A stretch of DNA of 64,000 nt from Sedimenticola hydrogenitrophicus (lineage in GTDB: Bacteria; Pseudomonadota; Gammaproteobacteria; Chromatiales; Chromatiaceae). Each line of letters opens with the position of its first letter. The first letter of the stretch is position 1. The position numbers and the translations under genes are program-made. The stretch spans positions 111,323-175,322 of the forward strand of contig NZ_JAQGEI010000004.1 of the NCBI RefSeq assembly GCF_029017505.1. The letters run 5' to 3'. This document shows, one piece after another, positions 54,629-64,000 of the stretch. The notes beneath the pieces were generated by a model, which did no database searches, was not told where the DNA came from, and worked only from the letters and a program-made list of their open reading frames with translations.

Positions 54629-54787
54629 GAGCTCGCGCAAAAATAAGTTTCGGTATTCGGTCGCAACTGGACCCCACTGGCGGCGTTACGCTTTTTGGCA
54701 AGGGAACGGCCATTGCCTGCAAAGCGTGCCTTGCCAGCGTGGCCCAGTTACGCCCTCGGTACTGCGAAATTATTCTTGCGCGAGCCC
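54629..54787 (+). mobile_element. 159-bp element inserted at the adk stop codon
   Basis: Ends gagctcgcgcaaaaataa and ttattcttgcgcgagccc are inverted. Flanks are TAA (54626-54628, the adk stop) and TAA (54788-54790), a 3-bp direct repeat. The interior holds gcaaagcgtgccttgccagc and ctttttggcaaggg. Same length and about 90 percent similar by eye to 59647-59805. Confidence 0.85.
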
Positions 54788-54810
54788 TAAGTCCATCGCC
54801 AGGGTTACGG

Positions 54811-54839
54811 AAAAGCCGGGTATCCCCCGGCTTTTTTTA
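54811..54839 (+). terminator. Intrinsic terminator of adk
   Basis: aaagccggg/cccggcttt stem followed by T-run. It now lies beyond the inserted element, so the adk transcript carries the element in its 3' end. Confidence 0.88.
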
Positions 54840-54918
54840 TGCGCGGATAAAATTAGTATCCATTAGAAAATGATGATATAGTCTTTCACAACTGTATTTA
54901 GTGAAAGAGGATCTTCCC

Positions 54919-55281
<363 letters not shown>

Positions 55282-55367
55282 TCCGGGCTCTCCAGACTGT
55301 AGAATCGGAGCCGGCTGAAATGCCGGCCTTCTGCTTTGTGGGGAAAATACAGGACTGTTTTCAGGAC

Positions 55368-55701
55368 GACGTCATCTAACGCTGAGCGGTGGAGGATCTG
55401 CCTCCTTGCTTGCCGGGACACCGTATACCCTTTCATGCTACGCATCCTGCTTCGCATGAAAGCCCGGCCCACCCATCCCTGGGTGGGCGCTCACCCCTGG
55501 GGGCTTGCCGCGGCCGTTCCGGTCTCGCAGCACAGCTGCTTCAGCGTTCGGCTGCACTTCGCAAGCGCTTGCCTCACCCATGGCCGCGGACACCCGCCAA
55601 TGACGTGAATGGATTCACTAATGCCGCGAGGGCAGGGATGCCCAGGAGCGGTCAAGCAGTCAGATCCACTCTCACAAGCAGTTACGTGTTTAGATGACGT
55701 G
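55368..55701. mobile_element. 334-bp element with gacgtcatctaa ends
   Basis: Left gacgtcatctaa (55368-55379) and right ttagatgacgtg (55690-55701) are inverted, 11 of 12. The interior is GC-rich, with gggcagggatgccc and gcctcacccatggccgcgg units and no convincing ORF. It lies in the 677-bp gene-free interval 55282-55958. The final 255 bp to the next gene hold nothing I can name. Confidence 0.45.
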
Positions 55702-55958
55702 GCTCTGGGACTGCTCCGTTATGCTGGAGGACGTCGTGGGCCGTTTGCTATAGTGTCTGAAGGTGTCATTGCCACAGTGAGCGGCTTCAGTATTATACGG
55801 GGACGCCGATGACTATGATTAAGCCATGGAGGCAGGTCGCGGACGTTGCTTCAGACGGGCGGAATTAAAATCCCGCAGTTCACGGATAGGCGGGCAGGTG
55901 CAAGGCAAGTGGGTCGGGCGGATCCCGGAAATCTCACCATAAATGTTAGACACAGATA

Positions 55959-56471
55959 ATGCAGAGACAATATGTGCGACGCAGACCGCATTACCCCTGG
56001 AGCCTGAAGACGCTGCTGTCGGGAAAACCGACGGTGGGTTGGCTGATGGATCTGTGTGACGAGAACTATCATTATCTGACGCGGCTGGCCCCCGACATGA
56101 GGAACATGCAGGGACGCTACCTTTCCCGCCTGGATGGGGTCATGGATCTCTATCTGGAGGTGCTGGAGCAGACGCCCTACACCAGCCTGCTGCATCTGAC
56201 CTACTATTTTGCCCACGAGTCGGGCCAGTCGCCGGATCCCGACGCCACCATCAGAATCTACCATGACTCCCGTCAGGCCGAGGTGCTCAGTCTCAAGCAG
56301 CATATACTTCCCCTCAACAGGGGGTTCATCCGCCCGACCCTGGAACAGAAGTGGAAACTCAGTCTGTTCCTTTCAAAATGGCTCGCCTATTCAGTCCGTC
56401 AAGGCCACTGCTTTCTACCCCGCCACGCGATGACGACAGCCCCGACACAAGAACACCTCGCCCCGGTCTGA
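55959..56471 (+). CDS. DUF1249 family protein
   Basis: 170 residues. The DUF1249 domain covers about residues 20-145 (LMDLCDENYHYLTRLAPDM and EVLEQTPYTSLLHLTYYF), as in E. coli YqiB. Function unknown. The C-terminal 25 residues are unlike the family. The basic N-terminus RQYVRRRPHYPWSL is typical. Confidence 0.8.
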   Translation: MQRQYVRRRPHYPWSLKTLLSGKPTVGWLMDLCDENYHYLTRLAPDMRNMQGRYLSRLDGVMDLYLEVLEQTPYTSLLHLTYYFAHESGQSPDPDATIRIYHDSRQAEVLSLKQHILPLNRGFIRPTLEQKWKLSLFLSKWLAYSVRQGHCFLPRHAMTTAPTQEHLAPV

Positions 56472-56522
56472 AGACCCTTATTTACCACCATTTATCAATA
56501 GCTTCAGCTTTGTATGCGAATT

Positions 56523-56600
56523 GTAGATGCCGGTGAGCTTTCAAACGCATCGCTCGCCGGAGGTCAGATAGGTGTGGTTCGTGCCTCACCGGCATCCTAC
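56523..56600. repeat. gtagatgccggtgagc palindrome
   Basis: gtagatgccggtgagctttc ... cctcaccggcatcctac, same family as 5682-5815 and 17316-17396. Confidence 0.75.
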
Positions 56601-56729
56601 CCCCGAAAACCAGATTTTACGGGGTGATTGAGATGACGCGGAGCTAGAGTTAACTTTTTGTTATTTCAGATAAAATTATGGGACATCAGGGTATATGCCT
56701 GTTTGTTGTTGGAGTCAATCCAATAAATG

Positions 56730-56757
56730 TTGACAATTTCCATAGGGAAATGATAGT
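56730..56757 (+). promoter_or_regulatory. Possible sigma-70 promoter for iscR
   Basis: TTGACA at 56730-56735 and GATAGT at 56752-56757 with 16 bp spacing. No clear Type 1 IscR binding site was found by eye. Confidence 0.38.
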
Positions 56758-56809
56758 TTTATAACCAAGTAAAGGAGTGGGTAATTATTCACTAAGTGGA
56801 ACTGAAATT

Positions 56810-57289
56810 ATGAGACTATCAACCAAAGGGCGTTACGCCGTAACTGCAATGCTGGATCTTACCCTCAACGGCAATGACGGGCCGGTGACGTTGGCTGAGA
56901 TTTCCGAAACCCAGGGTATTTCATTGTCATACCTGGAACAGCTGTTTGCCGCCCTGCGCAGCAAGCAACTGGTCAAGGGCGTGCGCGGGCCGGGTGGGGG
57001 CTATTATCTGGGTCGTGAAGCCGATGAGATCTCCATTGCGGATATCATCTGTGCCGTTGATGAGTGGGTGGAGTTTACCCGTTGTGGCGGCAACCGTGAC
57101 TGCCAGGACGGCAAACGTTGCCTGACTCACAATCTCTGGGATGACCTCAGTAACGAGATTTTCTCTTTCCTGCAGAGTATCACCCTGGCGGAGCTGGTTG
57201 AACGGGGTGGCCTGAAGGAAGAGGGGTGCCGCAAGGAGCAGAACAAGGAACCGATCATGCCCCGGGCGGATACGACCGCCGCTGCTTGA
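56810..57289 (+). CDS. iscR: IscR, Rrf2-family iron-sulfur regulator
   Basis: 159-residue regulator that senses cellular Fe-S status through its own [2Fe-2S] cluster. The winged helix starts [17 protein letters not shown]. Cluster ligands C92, C98, C104 and H107 occupy exactly the E. coli positions ([17 protein letters not shown]). The C-terminus is longer and polar. ATG 56810 is preferred by homology; an upstream GTG at 56777 would add eleven residues. It is unusual in having its own terminator and no iscS downstream. Confidence 0.92.
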   Translation: MRLSTKGRYAVTAMLDLTLNGNDGPVTLAEISETQGISLSYLEQLFAALRSKQLVKGVRGPGGGYYLGREADEISIADIICAVDEWVEFTRCGGNRDCQDGKRCLTHNLWDDLSNEIFSFLQSITLAELVERGGLKEEGCRKEQNKEPIMPRADTTAAA

Positions 57290-57327
57290 ACCGGTTTCAG
57301 TAAAGATTTCCCGCTGTGTGTAATATC

Positions 57328-57357
57328 AAAGGCCACCCGTACCGGTGGCCTTTTTTT
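57328..57357 (+). terminator. Intrinsic terminator of iscR
   Basis: aaaggccaccc/cggtggcctttt stem with a seven-T run. Confidence 0.9.
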
Positions 57358-57446
57358 CATGGTTGGATTTATCCCGCAGGGCACACAGGATGTGTGAGAG
57401 CGACGCTGTTTACGGACGGATGTATAACGCGAAGTCGAGATTGAAA

Positions 57447-57516
57447 GGGGGTCGGAGTCAAGCCGCGTATTTTCGAAAACCGGTTGGTCCATTTCGACCG
57501 GTTTGACTCCGACCCC
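57447..57516. mobile_element. 70-bp element with ggtcggagtcaag-type ends
   Basis: gggggtcggagtcaagccgc ... ggtttgactccgacccc, sharing both ends with 44066-44135. An inner hairpin aaaaccggttggtcc/cgaccggtttg lies in the middle. It is in the 325-bp space between iscR and the sensor kinase. Confidence 0.68.
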
Positions 57517-57614
57517 TGGGTACCATGAACGGGCCGGCATCACTCCTCCCTCTGCATCCTACCCCGAAAACCGGTCAGCGGGCGCCCCATGGTTCTCGAA
57601 AATCGCCGGCGTAG

Positions 57615-59555
57615 TCATGCCAGCGGCAGCAGCAGGGTGACGCGGGTTCCTTGTGCTTGACTGGAGGCGATGACGATTTCACCGCCATGCGCCTCGACAA
57701 TACGCTTAACAATACTGAGTCCAAGACCGGTCCCGTGTGCCTTGGTGGTGAAGAACGGATTGAACAGCTGGGGTAGCTGATCTTCCGGGATCGGATTCCC
57801 CCCGTTCGTCACACTGACCTTCAGGACCCGGGCGATACTGTCCTTCTCCAGGCGCCAGACGATGGGGTCATGCAGTGGCGCCGCATCACAGGCGTTTTTG
57901 GCAAGGTTCAGGAAAATCTGGATCAACCGATCCTGGTCGCCCAGTATTTGCAGCTCGGTGTCCGGTGCAACCAGCTCGAAGCGTTGCTGCTTCTCCTGGG
58001 CGATCTTCCGGTGTGTTTCGAACAGCTGGGTCAGCAGCTGCTTGATGTCGATAGGCTCCAGCCGCAACTGGAGCGGTTTGGCATAAAGCAGGATCTCTTC
58101 CAGCAGTCGTGCCATCCGCTCCGCTTCCTGTTGCGCCAGCGTGGCCCGTTTGTTGGCGGAATCGGACAGTCCGGCGTCCTGGAAATAGCCCAGTGCCATG
58201 CTGATGGTGGAGAGCGGGCTGCGTATTTCGTGGGCAATACTCGAAGCGAAGCCGCCGATGGCGGCCAGCCGGATGTGTTCCGCCAGCTTTACGGTCTTAC
58301 CGAAACTGTGGGTGACCAGGCCGGCGATATTGGTGAGCAGTTCCAGATGTTCCGGGGTGTAGGTGTCCGCTGTGCAGGTGCCGAACGCCAGGACGCCGGG
58401 AATCGGGCTGGCATCGGTTATGGGGAGGAATATGGCGTCCTGGACCCCCTCGCTGATCAGATGGTTGAGAAACTGGAAGTCGGGGTTCTGACTTCCAGTG
58501 GCCGACATGTTCGGTATGTGCAGTGGCTCGCCGGATTCCAGGGCCTTCAGCAACAGCGTGTTGCCAAGGGGATAGCGGTTGCGCCGGGTGATCTCCGGCT
58601 GCCCGGCCCGGTAACTGCCCTCCAGCACAATGGTGCTGTTGTCGCCGGCCACGAACAGTGCGCCGACCCAGTCAAGCGGCAGCAGGGAGGCAAACTCCTT
58701 GGCGACAAAACCGAGTGTCTCATTCAGGTCCGAGCCCTGCTGTATCTGGTCAATCAGCCGGAAGATGGCATGCAGTCGCAATGAGAGGGTATTGAACGAA
58801 CTGGTCATCAGCGCCAATTCGTTGTCAATGGTGATGGGCACCTGATAGCCGAAATCCCCGCGGGCGACCTTCTGGAAGCCGTTCACGGCCAGCCGCAGGG
58901 GTCTCAGCACCGCCAGAAAGAACCAGGCGAATACGCCGAAGGTGATCATCACAGCGGCGAACAGCAGGCCCAGATGCAATCGATGCACCTGGGTCAGCCG
59001 CTGGTCGGTCTGCTGCTGTATTCGGGAGAGCAGGATATTGATGGAGGCGACCAGCGGCGCGTTATAGTGGGCAATGTAGTCCGAGGCGCGATCCAGGCGC
59101 GGCATGTCGCTGTCATTGCCGAGCGCCTGCATGATGCCCCCGCGAAAGTCTTTCCAGATCTCCTCGACGGCGGAAACCGCCTGCTCCGTGGCCGGTGTCA
59201 GATGGGGTTGGAACGGGTCGGGGTAATCGGTAAGCGCTGGAGGGAATTCCGCCAGCATAAAGCTGTTGGTGATGGTGTCCAGCATCTCGACCTGACCGTG
59301 CATGGCGCTGTAATACAGTTTTACATCACGCGCATAACTGCTGCTGTCCGGGGGGACATTCATGGAGTAGTTCATCCCCAGGGAGACCAGGCTTTGCGCC
59401 GTCTGCTCCAGCCGGGAGGTGATGTTCAGCAGGATGTTGTAGCTCTGCTGCTCCTGCAGGGCCATCATGCTCAGGGCGAAGACCGTCCCGAACAGCAGCA
59501 TGATCAATACCAGTGCCGCGGCGATCTGGGTTTTAAGCATCTTAAGCAGTTTCAT
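57615..59555 (-). CDS. Membrane sensor histidine kinase with GAF domain
   Basis: 646 residues: a membrane helix (about 10-31), a periplasmic domain (about 32-197), a second helix (about 198-222), HAMP (LRPLRLAVNGFQKVARGDF), a GAF domain (about 270-415, near DWVGALFVAGDN), HisKA with H442 in IAHEIRSPLSTISMA, and HATPase with NLAKNACDAAP and GTGLGLSIVKRIVEAHGG. No response regulator gene is adjacent, so the partner is unknown. The GAF could read a cytoplasmic ligand. Confidence 0.9.
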   Translation of the reverse strand: MKLLKMLKTQIAAALVLIMLLFGTVFALSMMALQEQQSYNILLNITSRLEQTAQSLVSLGMNYSMNVPPDSSSYARDVKLYYSAMHGQVEMLDTITNSFMLAEFPPALTDYPDPFQPHLTPATEQAVSAVEEIWKDFRGGIMQALGNDSDMPRLDRASDYIAHYNAPLVASINILLSRIQQQTDQRLTQVHRLHLGLLFAAVMITFGVFAWFFLAVLRPLRLAVNGFQKVARGDFGYQVPITIDNELALMTSSFNTLSLRLHAIFRLIDQIQQGSDLNETLGFVAKEFASLLPLDWVGALFVAGDNSTIVLEGSYRAGQPEITRRNRYPLGNTLLLKALESGEPLHIPNMSATGSQNPDFQFLNHLISEGVQDAIFLPITDASPIPGVLAFGTCTADTYTPEHLELLTNIAGLVTHSFGKTVKLAEHIRLAAIGGFASSIAHEIRSPLSTISMALGYFQDAGLSDSANKRATLAQQEAERMARLLEEILLYAKPLQLRLEPIDIKQLLTQLFETHRKIAQEKQQRFELVAPDTELQILGDQDRLIQIFLNLAKNACDAAPLHDPIVWRLEKDSIARVLKVSVTNGGNPIPEDQLPQLFNPFFTTKAHGTGLGLSIVKRIVEAHGGEIVIASSQAQGTRVTLLLPLA

Positions 59556-59646
59556 CTGGGTCCGCTGTTGTTGTTTCCCTACGGTCTATAAAGCTTACAG
59601 CAGAGATCCCAAAAGGCCAGCCGTAGTTGACAGCCGCGGGTCCTTA

Positions 59647-59805
59647 GGGCTCGCGCAAGAATAATTCCGCAGTACCGAGGACGTTCCTGGGCCACGCTGG
59701 CAAGGCACGCTTTGCAGACAATGGTTGATCCCTTGGCAAAAAGCGTAACGCCGCCAGCGGGGTCCAGGGGCGACCGAATACAGGAACTTATTCTTGCGCG
59801 AGCCC
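59647..59805 (-). mobile_element. 159-bp element inserted at the HDOD stop codon
   Basis: Ends gggctcgcgcaagaataa and ttattcttgcgcgagccc are perfectly inverted over 18 bp. Flanked by TTA on both sides (59644-59646 and 59806-59808), i.e. a TAA direct repeat on the minus strand; the second is the stop codon of the HDOD gene. Same length and orientation to the gene as the adk copy. Confidence 0.87.
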
Positions 59806-61044
59806 TTAGCCACCTTCAAGCAGGTCCTCGATGGCATGGATTTCCTTTTCCGCCTCAGTGATGATGGACATGGAGAGCAGGGGATTTAGCTTGCCGGCAG
59901 CGATCTTGTGGAATGCCGGCGAGAGATCGGGCGCCGGCAGTCGCTGCATCTTGCGGGTGCCGATATAGGAGAACAGCTGGGACACGATCACCAGATCGCC
60001 ATAGTCGGCGGACTGTGCCGTGTATCTGAACCACTTATCACCCTGCAGTACGGTATCGATCGCGCTTTGCGGGAAATTCCAGTTGCGCAGGATGAGGGCG
60101 CCAACCTCCGGTTTGAGCGCATCCACCAGTCGATCCAGCTTCTCCGGGTCTTCCAGCAGCTCGGTATATTTTGCGGCGGCGCAGAGCAGGGGGATGGCGC
60201 CGATATTCTGCAGCAGACCCGACAGCATCGCCTGATCCGCCACCAGGCCGGGTGACAGGCGCGCCAGCACGTAGGCGATGGCGGCGACACGCCGGCTGTG
60301 ACGCCAGAGTTGCAGCATGTGCTGCCGGATCAGCGGTGAGTCGGTGGCGAACAGGTTCTTCAGGACAAAACTGGTGACCAGGTTGCGGGTGTTGCCGTGG
60401 CCCAGGCGGGTGACCGCATCGCGGCAGTGGATGATGCGGCTTTCACCACCGAATGCCGGGCTGTTGGCGGTGCGCACCAGGCGTGCCGCCAGCGGCGGAT
60501 CGGCCGAGATGATCCTCGCCAGATCCTCGCTGCTGCTGTTGGGGTTTTTCACCGCGCTGCCGATCTTTACCGCGATATCCGGCATGCTGGGGAGCTCGTA
60601 GTCGCCCGCCTGGATCTGTTGGTAGAACTCCATGTAGATCCGGTCTTCCAGGTCGTCCTCTTTCAGCTCGATGCCGGTGTCGCTGCACTGCTGGTTGTTC
60701 CACCAGCTGGCGTAGATGCTTTCCACCAGATCGCGGGGAAGACGGAGCAGCTCCACCGTCCCCTCGCAGCGCGCCTCCGCCACGCCGGGCGGGCCGGGAT
60801 TGACCAGCGGGCTGCTGGTGGCAACCGAGCCGGCCTCCAGCGTGCGGGTCGAGCCGTCTTCAAGCCGAAGCGAAACCCGTCCTTTGAACAGATAACCGGT
60901 GGCTGCCCCAGCCTCGGGTGCCTGGAGGTCCTCTCCGGGCCCGGCGCACTCCAGCCACGCCTGCCGGCTGATATAGTCGATGACGGGTTCGGGCAGACCG
61001 CGCAGCGGGATAAGATGGCGAATTTGGGCGGCTGGTATGGACAC
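59806..61044 (-). CDS. cNMP-like and HDOD two-domain signalling protein
   Basis: 412 residues. Residues 1-120 look like a cyclic-nucleotide-binding beta-roll ([20 protein letters not shown] and [14 protein letters not shown]). Residues about 150-345 form an HDOD domain ([39 protein letters not shown]). HDOD domains are catalytically dead HD relatives used in signalling and are common near motility genes. Its TAA stop was the target of a 159-bp element. Divergent from prmB. Confidence 0.85.
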   Translation of the reverse strand: MSIPAAQIRHLIPLRGLPEPVIDYISRQAWLECAGPGEDLQAPEAGAATGYLFKGRVSLRLEDGSTRTLEAGSVATSSPLVNPGPPGVAEARCEGTVELLRLPRDLVESIYASWWNNQQCSDTGIELKEDDLEDRIYMEFYQQIQAGDYELPSMPDIAVKIGSAVKNPNSSSEDLARIISADPPLAARLVRTANSPAFGGESRIIHCRDAVTRLGHGNTRNLVTSFVLKNLFATDSPLIRQHMLQLWRHSRRVAAIAYVLARLSPGLVADQAMLSGLLQNIGAIPLLCAAAKYTELLEDPEKLDRLVDALKPEVGALILRNWNFPQSAIDTVLQGDKWFRYTAQSADYGDLVIVSQLFSYIGTRKMQRLPAPDLSPAFHKIAAGKLNPLLSMSIITEAEKEIHAIEDLLEGG

Positions 61045-61189
61045 GCCCTATGTATACCGATTGCTCCTGAAAAAAACCACCCCTGAAGCGGAATGTACCG
61101 CCGTTTGGCGGCCATCCGGTGATTCGTTGTCGTTTCCAGAGCCAAACCAAATAGGCTATCATTCACCCTCTTCTTCGGGTGGTCCATAC

Positions 61190-62104
61190 ATGACTGATGC
61201 GATCGAAAATCTGAATACCCTGCGGGATTTTATCCGCTGGGGGGCCAGTCGGTTCACCGAGGCCGGCCTCTATTTCGGCCATGGGACAGACAATCCCTTT
61301 GATGAGGCCATCAGGCTGACCCTGCATGCGCTCTACCTGCCGCAGGATCTGCCGCCGGCCTACCTCGATGCAAGCCTGGCCGGGGATGAGAAGGAACGGG
61401 TGTACGCGCTGTTTCAGGAGCGGATCATCCGCCGCATCCCCGCGGCCTACCTGACCCACGAAGCTACCTTTGCCGGCCTGGATTTTTATATCAACGACCA
61501 GGTGCTGGTGCCGCGTTCACCCATCGCAGAGCTGATCGAGGCCCGGTTTGAGCCCTGGATTCAGCCGGAGACGGTGAGCCGGGTGCTGGATCTCTGCACC
61601 GGCAGCGGCTGCATCGCCATCGGCTGCGCCTACGCCTTCGAAGAGGCGGATGTGGATGCGGTGGACATCTCGGCGGGGGCATTGGAGGTGGCGGCGATCA
61701 ATATCGAGCGCCACAACCTGGAGGACCGGGTGGAAGCGATCCGTTCCGACCTGTTTGACGGACTGCATGGACGCCATTATGACATTATTGTCAGTAATCC
61801 CCCCTACGTCAGTATGGATGAGATGGCGACCCTGCCGGATGAGTACCATCGGGAGCCGGCGCTGGGGCTGGAGGCCGGGGCGGACGGTCTGGATATCGTC
61901 TGCCGCATTCTTCGGGAAGCGGCCGATTATCTCGAACCGGAGGGAATCCTGGTGGTCGAAGTGGGCAACAGCGAGTACGCCCTGGGCGATCGTTTTCCCG
62001 ATGTCCCGTTTCTCTGGCTGGAATTCGAGCGCGGCGGGCACGGGGTTTTTCTGCTCACCGCCGAGCAGCTGGATGAGTATCAGGATGTATTTGATGAAGG
62101 ATAG
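61190..62104 (+). CDS. prmB: PrmB, ribosomal protein L3 glutamine methyltransferase
   Basis: 304-residue class I methyltransferase modifying a glutamine of L3. Motifs: [12 protein letters not shown] (PrmB-type, against PrmC), [15 protein letters not shown] and [12 protein letters not shown] (NPPY catalytic). ATG 61190 starts [10 protein letters not shown]; a much longer open frame to 60980 runs into the divergent HDOD gene and is rejected. Confidence 0.94.
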   Translation: MTDAIENLNTLRDFIRWGASRFTEAGLYFGHGTDNPFDEAIRLTLHALYLPQDLPPAYLDASLAGDEKERVYALFQERIIRRIPAAYLTHEATFAGLDFYINDQVLVPRSPIAELIEARFEPWIQPETVSRVLDLCTGSGCIAIGCAYAFEEADVDAVDISAGALEVAAINIERHNLEDRVEAIRSDLFDGLHGRHYDIIVSNPPYVSMDEMATLPDEYHREPALGLEAGADGLDIVCRILREAADYLEPEGILVVEVGNSEYALGDRFPDVPFLWLEFERGGHGVFLLTAEQLDEYQDVFDEG

Positions 62105-62112
62105 GCAATAAC

Positions 62113-62430
62113 ATGGCAATACAACGTGCACGCACCGCGCAGGAGTATGCGGAGTGGGTCAAGCAGGCCAAATTCGAAGTGGGTGACCTGAAGGAGTGCC
62201 TGCTCTACGAGATGGAGGAGATGGCCACATTCCCGACCTACCTGGAACCGCTGGAGCGGGGCATCGACCAGCTCTACGACGCGATGTGTAACGGCACCTA
62301 CGCCTTCGGGCGTGAGGATCTGCCATTCATCGAGGTGGCCAATCGTCATGGCGACGAAATCCCCTTTCATATTCTTCTGCAACAGATCAACGAGACCCAT
62401 CGCCGGGGACTCGATGTCGACGAGGACTGA
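62113..62430 (+). CDS. Small conserved protein between prmB and hemN
   Basis: 105 acidic residues, no signal or membrane segment. Helical segments AQEYAEWVKQAKFEVGDLKE and LEPLERGIDQLYDAM dominate. It is nine bases after prmB and two bases before hemN, so it is cotranslated with both. No family recognised. Confidence 0.72.
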   Translation: MAIQRARTAQEYAEWVKQAKFEVGDLKECLLYEMEEMATFPTYLEPLERGIDQLYDAMCNGTYAFGREDLPFIEVANRHGDEIPFHILLQQINETHRRGLDVDED

Positions 62431-62432
62431 GC

Positions 62433-63818
62433 ATGGATCAATCACTGGTATTTGATCTGGAGCTGATCAACAAGTACGACTATTCCGGACCGAGATACAC
62501 CTCCTATCCGACCGCGCCCCAGTTTCATGAGGGGTTCGGCGAGGTGGAGTACCGGGCGGCCGCCGAGGCGACCAATGCCCAGGGTGGGCCCCTGTCACTC
62601 TATTTCCATATCCCGTTCTGCGACACCATCTGCTTCTATTGCGCCTGCAACAAGATCGCCACCAAGGACCGCAGCATGGCGGCCACCTATCTGGATCGGG
62701 TGCACAAGGAGATCGCCATGCAGGGGGCGATCTTCGACAACAGCCGGGTGGTGGAGCAGTTGCACTGGGGCGGGGGCACGCCCACCTTCATCAGCCACCA
62801 GGAGATGCAGGAGCTGATGCGGGTCACCGGCGAGCACTTCACCCTGGCGGATGACGACAAGGGTGAGTATTCGATCGAGATCGACCCGCGCGAGGCTACC
62901 GCCGAGACCATTCGCACCTTGCGCGAGGTGGGCTTCAACCGCCTCAGTCTCGGGGTGCAGGATCTGGATGACCGGGTGCAGAAGGCGGTAAACCGGATCC
63001 AGTCCGAGGCCGAGACCCTGGCGGTCCTGGAGGCGGCCCGCGACAACAACTTCCGCTCGGTCAGCATCGATCTCATCTACGGTCTGCCGTTCCAGACCGT
63101 CGAGAGCTTTACCAAGACCCTGGACCGGGTGATCGAGGTGGGGCCCGACCGTCTCTCGGTGTTCAACTATGCCCATCTGCCGGAGATGTTCAAACCGCAA
63201 CGGCGCATCCATGCCGAGGATCTCCCAGCCGCCCAGGTGAAGCTCGATATCCTGCAGATGACCATCGACCACCTCACCAGCGCCGGTTATATCTATATCG
63301 GCATGGACCACTTTGCCCGTCCCGACGATGAGCTGGCCGTGGCCCAGCGCGAGGGGACCCTGTATCGCAATTTTCAGGGCTACTCTACCCACTCCGATTG
63401 TGATCTGGTGGCCCTGGGCGTCACCTCGATCGGCATGGTCGGCAGCACCTACAGTCAGAACGAGCGCGGCCTGGACGAATATTATGCCCGCATCGATGCC
63501 GGCCGGCTGGCGGTGTTCCGGGGTATCGAATTGTCATCCGATGACCTCATCCGGCGCGACGTCATTACCCGTCTGATTTGCAATTTTGTGCTGGACTACA
63601 GCGCCGTTGAAAAGGCCTGGGGTATCCGTTTCGACCAGTACTTCGCTGACGAACTGGCACGCCTGCCGGGTATGGCGGCCGACGGCCTGATCTCGCTGGA
63701 TGAAAAGGGGGTCCGGGTGCTGCCACGGGGGCGCCTGCTGATCCGCAATATCTGCATGGCCTTCGACCGTTATCTGTCACCCGGTGTGCAGCAGAAAAAC
63801 TTCTCCAAGGTAATATGA
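62433..63818 (+). CDS. hemN: HemN, oxygen-independent coproporphyrinogen III oxidase
   Basis: 461-residue radical SAM enzyme of heme synthesis under low oxygen. The cluster cysteines are C63, C67 and C70 in PFCDTICFYCAC (CxxxCxxC, plus C72). HWGGGTPTFI binds SAM, and IEIDPREATAETI and RLSLGVQDLDDRVQKAVNR are also typical. Length is normal for HemN rather than HemW. Confidence 0.95.
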   Translation: MDQSLVFDLELINKYDYSGPRYTSYPTAPQFHEGFGEVEYRAAAEATNAQGGPLSLYFHIPFCDTICFYCACNKIATKDRSMAATYLDRVHKEIAMQGAIFDNSRVVEQLHWGGGTPTFISHQEMQELMRVTGEHFTLADDDKGEYSIEIDPREATAETIRTLREVGFNRLSLGVQDLDDRVQKAVNRIQSEAETLAVLEAARDNNFRSVSIDLIYGLPFQTVESFTKTLDRVIEVGPDRLSVFNYAHLPEMFKPQRRIHAEDLPAAQVKLDILQMTIDHLTSAGYIYIGMDHFARPDDELAVAQREGTLYRNFQGYSTHSDCDLVALGVTSIGMVGSTYSQNERGLDEYYARIDAGRLAVFRGIELSSDDLIRRDVITRLICNFVLDYSAVEKAWGIRFDQYFADELARLPGMAADGLISLDEKGVRVLPRGRLLIRNICMAFDRYLSPGVQQKNFSKVI

Positions 63819-63910
63819 ATCACTGAGGTAATCCCCCGGCTCAGCCGGTGGGACTCGGCAGGTTTGACCTTTGCATGGGTTGAACGTCTCTGAATAAATA
63901 ATGGTAGAGG

Positions 63911-63992
63911 AACTCTCGCCAAGACGCCAAGCACGCCAAGGAATACCTCTCCTTTTCATTAAACTTTGCGTTCTTGGCGTCTTGGCGAGAGC
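63911..63992. repeat. Inverted repeat with ctcgccaagacgcc arms
   Basis: aactctcgccaagacgccaa ... ttggcgtcttggcgagag, same family as 4611-4760 and 44151-44232. Confidence 0.8.
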
Positions 63993-64000
63993 AAAAAACT

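Noticed and set aside
55389..55697. 102-codon ORF in the interval after the thioredoxin gene
   Set aside because: Pro/Ser/Arg-rich translation of repeat-like DNA, with no ribosome binding site or domain.
60980..61189. 70-residue N-terminal extension of PrmB
   Set aside because: It overlaps the divergent HDOD gene, and conserved PrmB begins at TDAIENL.

Overview
This window looks like a chromosomal segment of a motile gammaproteobacterium. The flagellar locus has sigma-54 and sigma-28 promoters, the rpsP-rimM-trmD-rplS order is the usual proteobacterial one, and FimV, LpxH, PrmB, EttA, ppsA and an IscR with E. coli cysteine spacing all fit. The mix of genes (FimV, a HemN next to PrmB, a DUF2189 protein, arsenosugar-type glycosyltransferases) and the high GC suggest a Chromatiales or sulfur-oxidiser-like lineage (Sedimenticola/Thiodiazotropha type). 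That lineage call is inference only. I saw no rRNA, tRNA, CRISPR array, prophage or intact transposase gene.

Layout. 1-1250: two small sugar-transfer enzymes of the arsenosugar type, the first cut by the window edge. 1578-21882: the flagellar locus. flgA, flgM and flgN run leftward; cheV, cheR, flgBCDEFGHIJKL, fliC, flaG, fliD, fliS and a fliT-like gene run rightward. Readable sigma-54 promoters precede flgB and flgA, and readable sigma-28 promoters precede flgM, cheV and fliC, so the usual hierarchy (RpoN for hook-basal body, FliA for late genes) can be read from the DNA. 22298-22956: a MntA/HepT toxin-antitoxin pair. 23021-29312: ccsA-like gene, ffh, the S16 operon and sbcB. 29594-37193: small envelope and unknown proteins plus a phosphate permease. 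37588-48025: fimV, lpxH, two cyclophilins, cysS, a DUF815 ATPase, ettA, a lipoprotein and a dihydrolipoyl-dehydrogenase-like flavoprotein. 48323-63818: ppsA, htpG, adk, a thioredoxin, a DUF1249 protein, iscR, a sensor kinase, an HDOD protein, prmB, a small conserved protein and hemN.

The most striking feature is not a gene. More than a dozen families of short palindromic or terminal-inverted-repeat elements fill nearly every non-overlapping gene boundary, and several have invaded gene ends. A 181-bp palindromic element sits exactly at the flgI/flgJ junction, and its only mismatch between terminal arms makes the present flgJ start codon. A 74-bp element split flgN from its ribosome binding site, leaving a 25-codon leader. 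The 5' end of flgF is duplicated around a 71-bp hairpin element, leaving a 23-codon stub. A 159-bp element is inserted precisely at the TAA stop codons of both adk and the HDOD gene, with 3-bp direct repeats. The flgA stop codon abuts the terminus of another element. Together these suggest small non-autonomous elements that repeatedly land in start and stop codons and are tolerated because they supply replacement translation signals.
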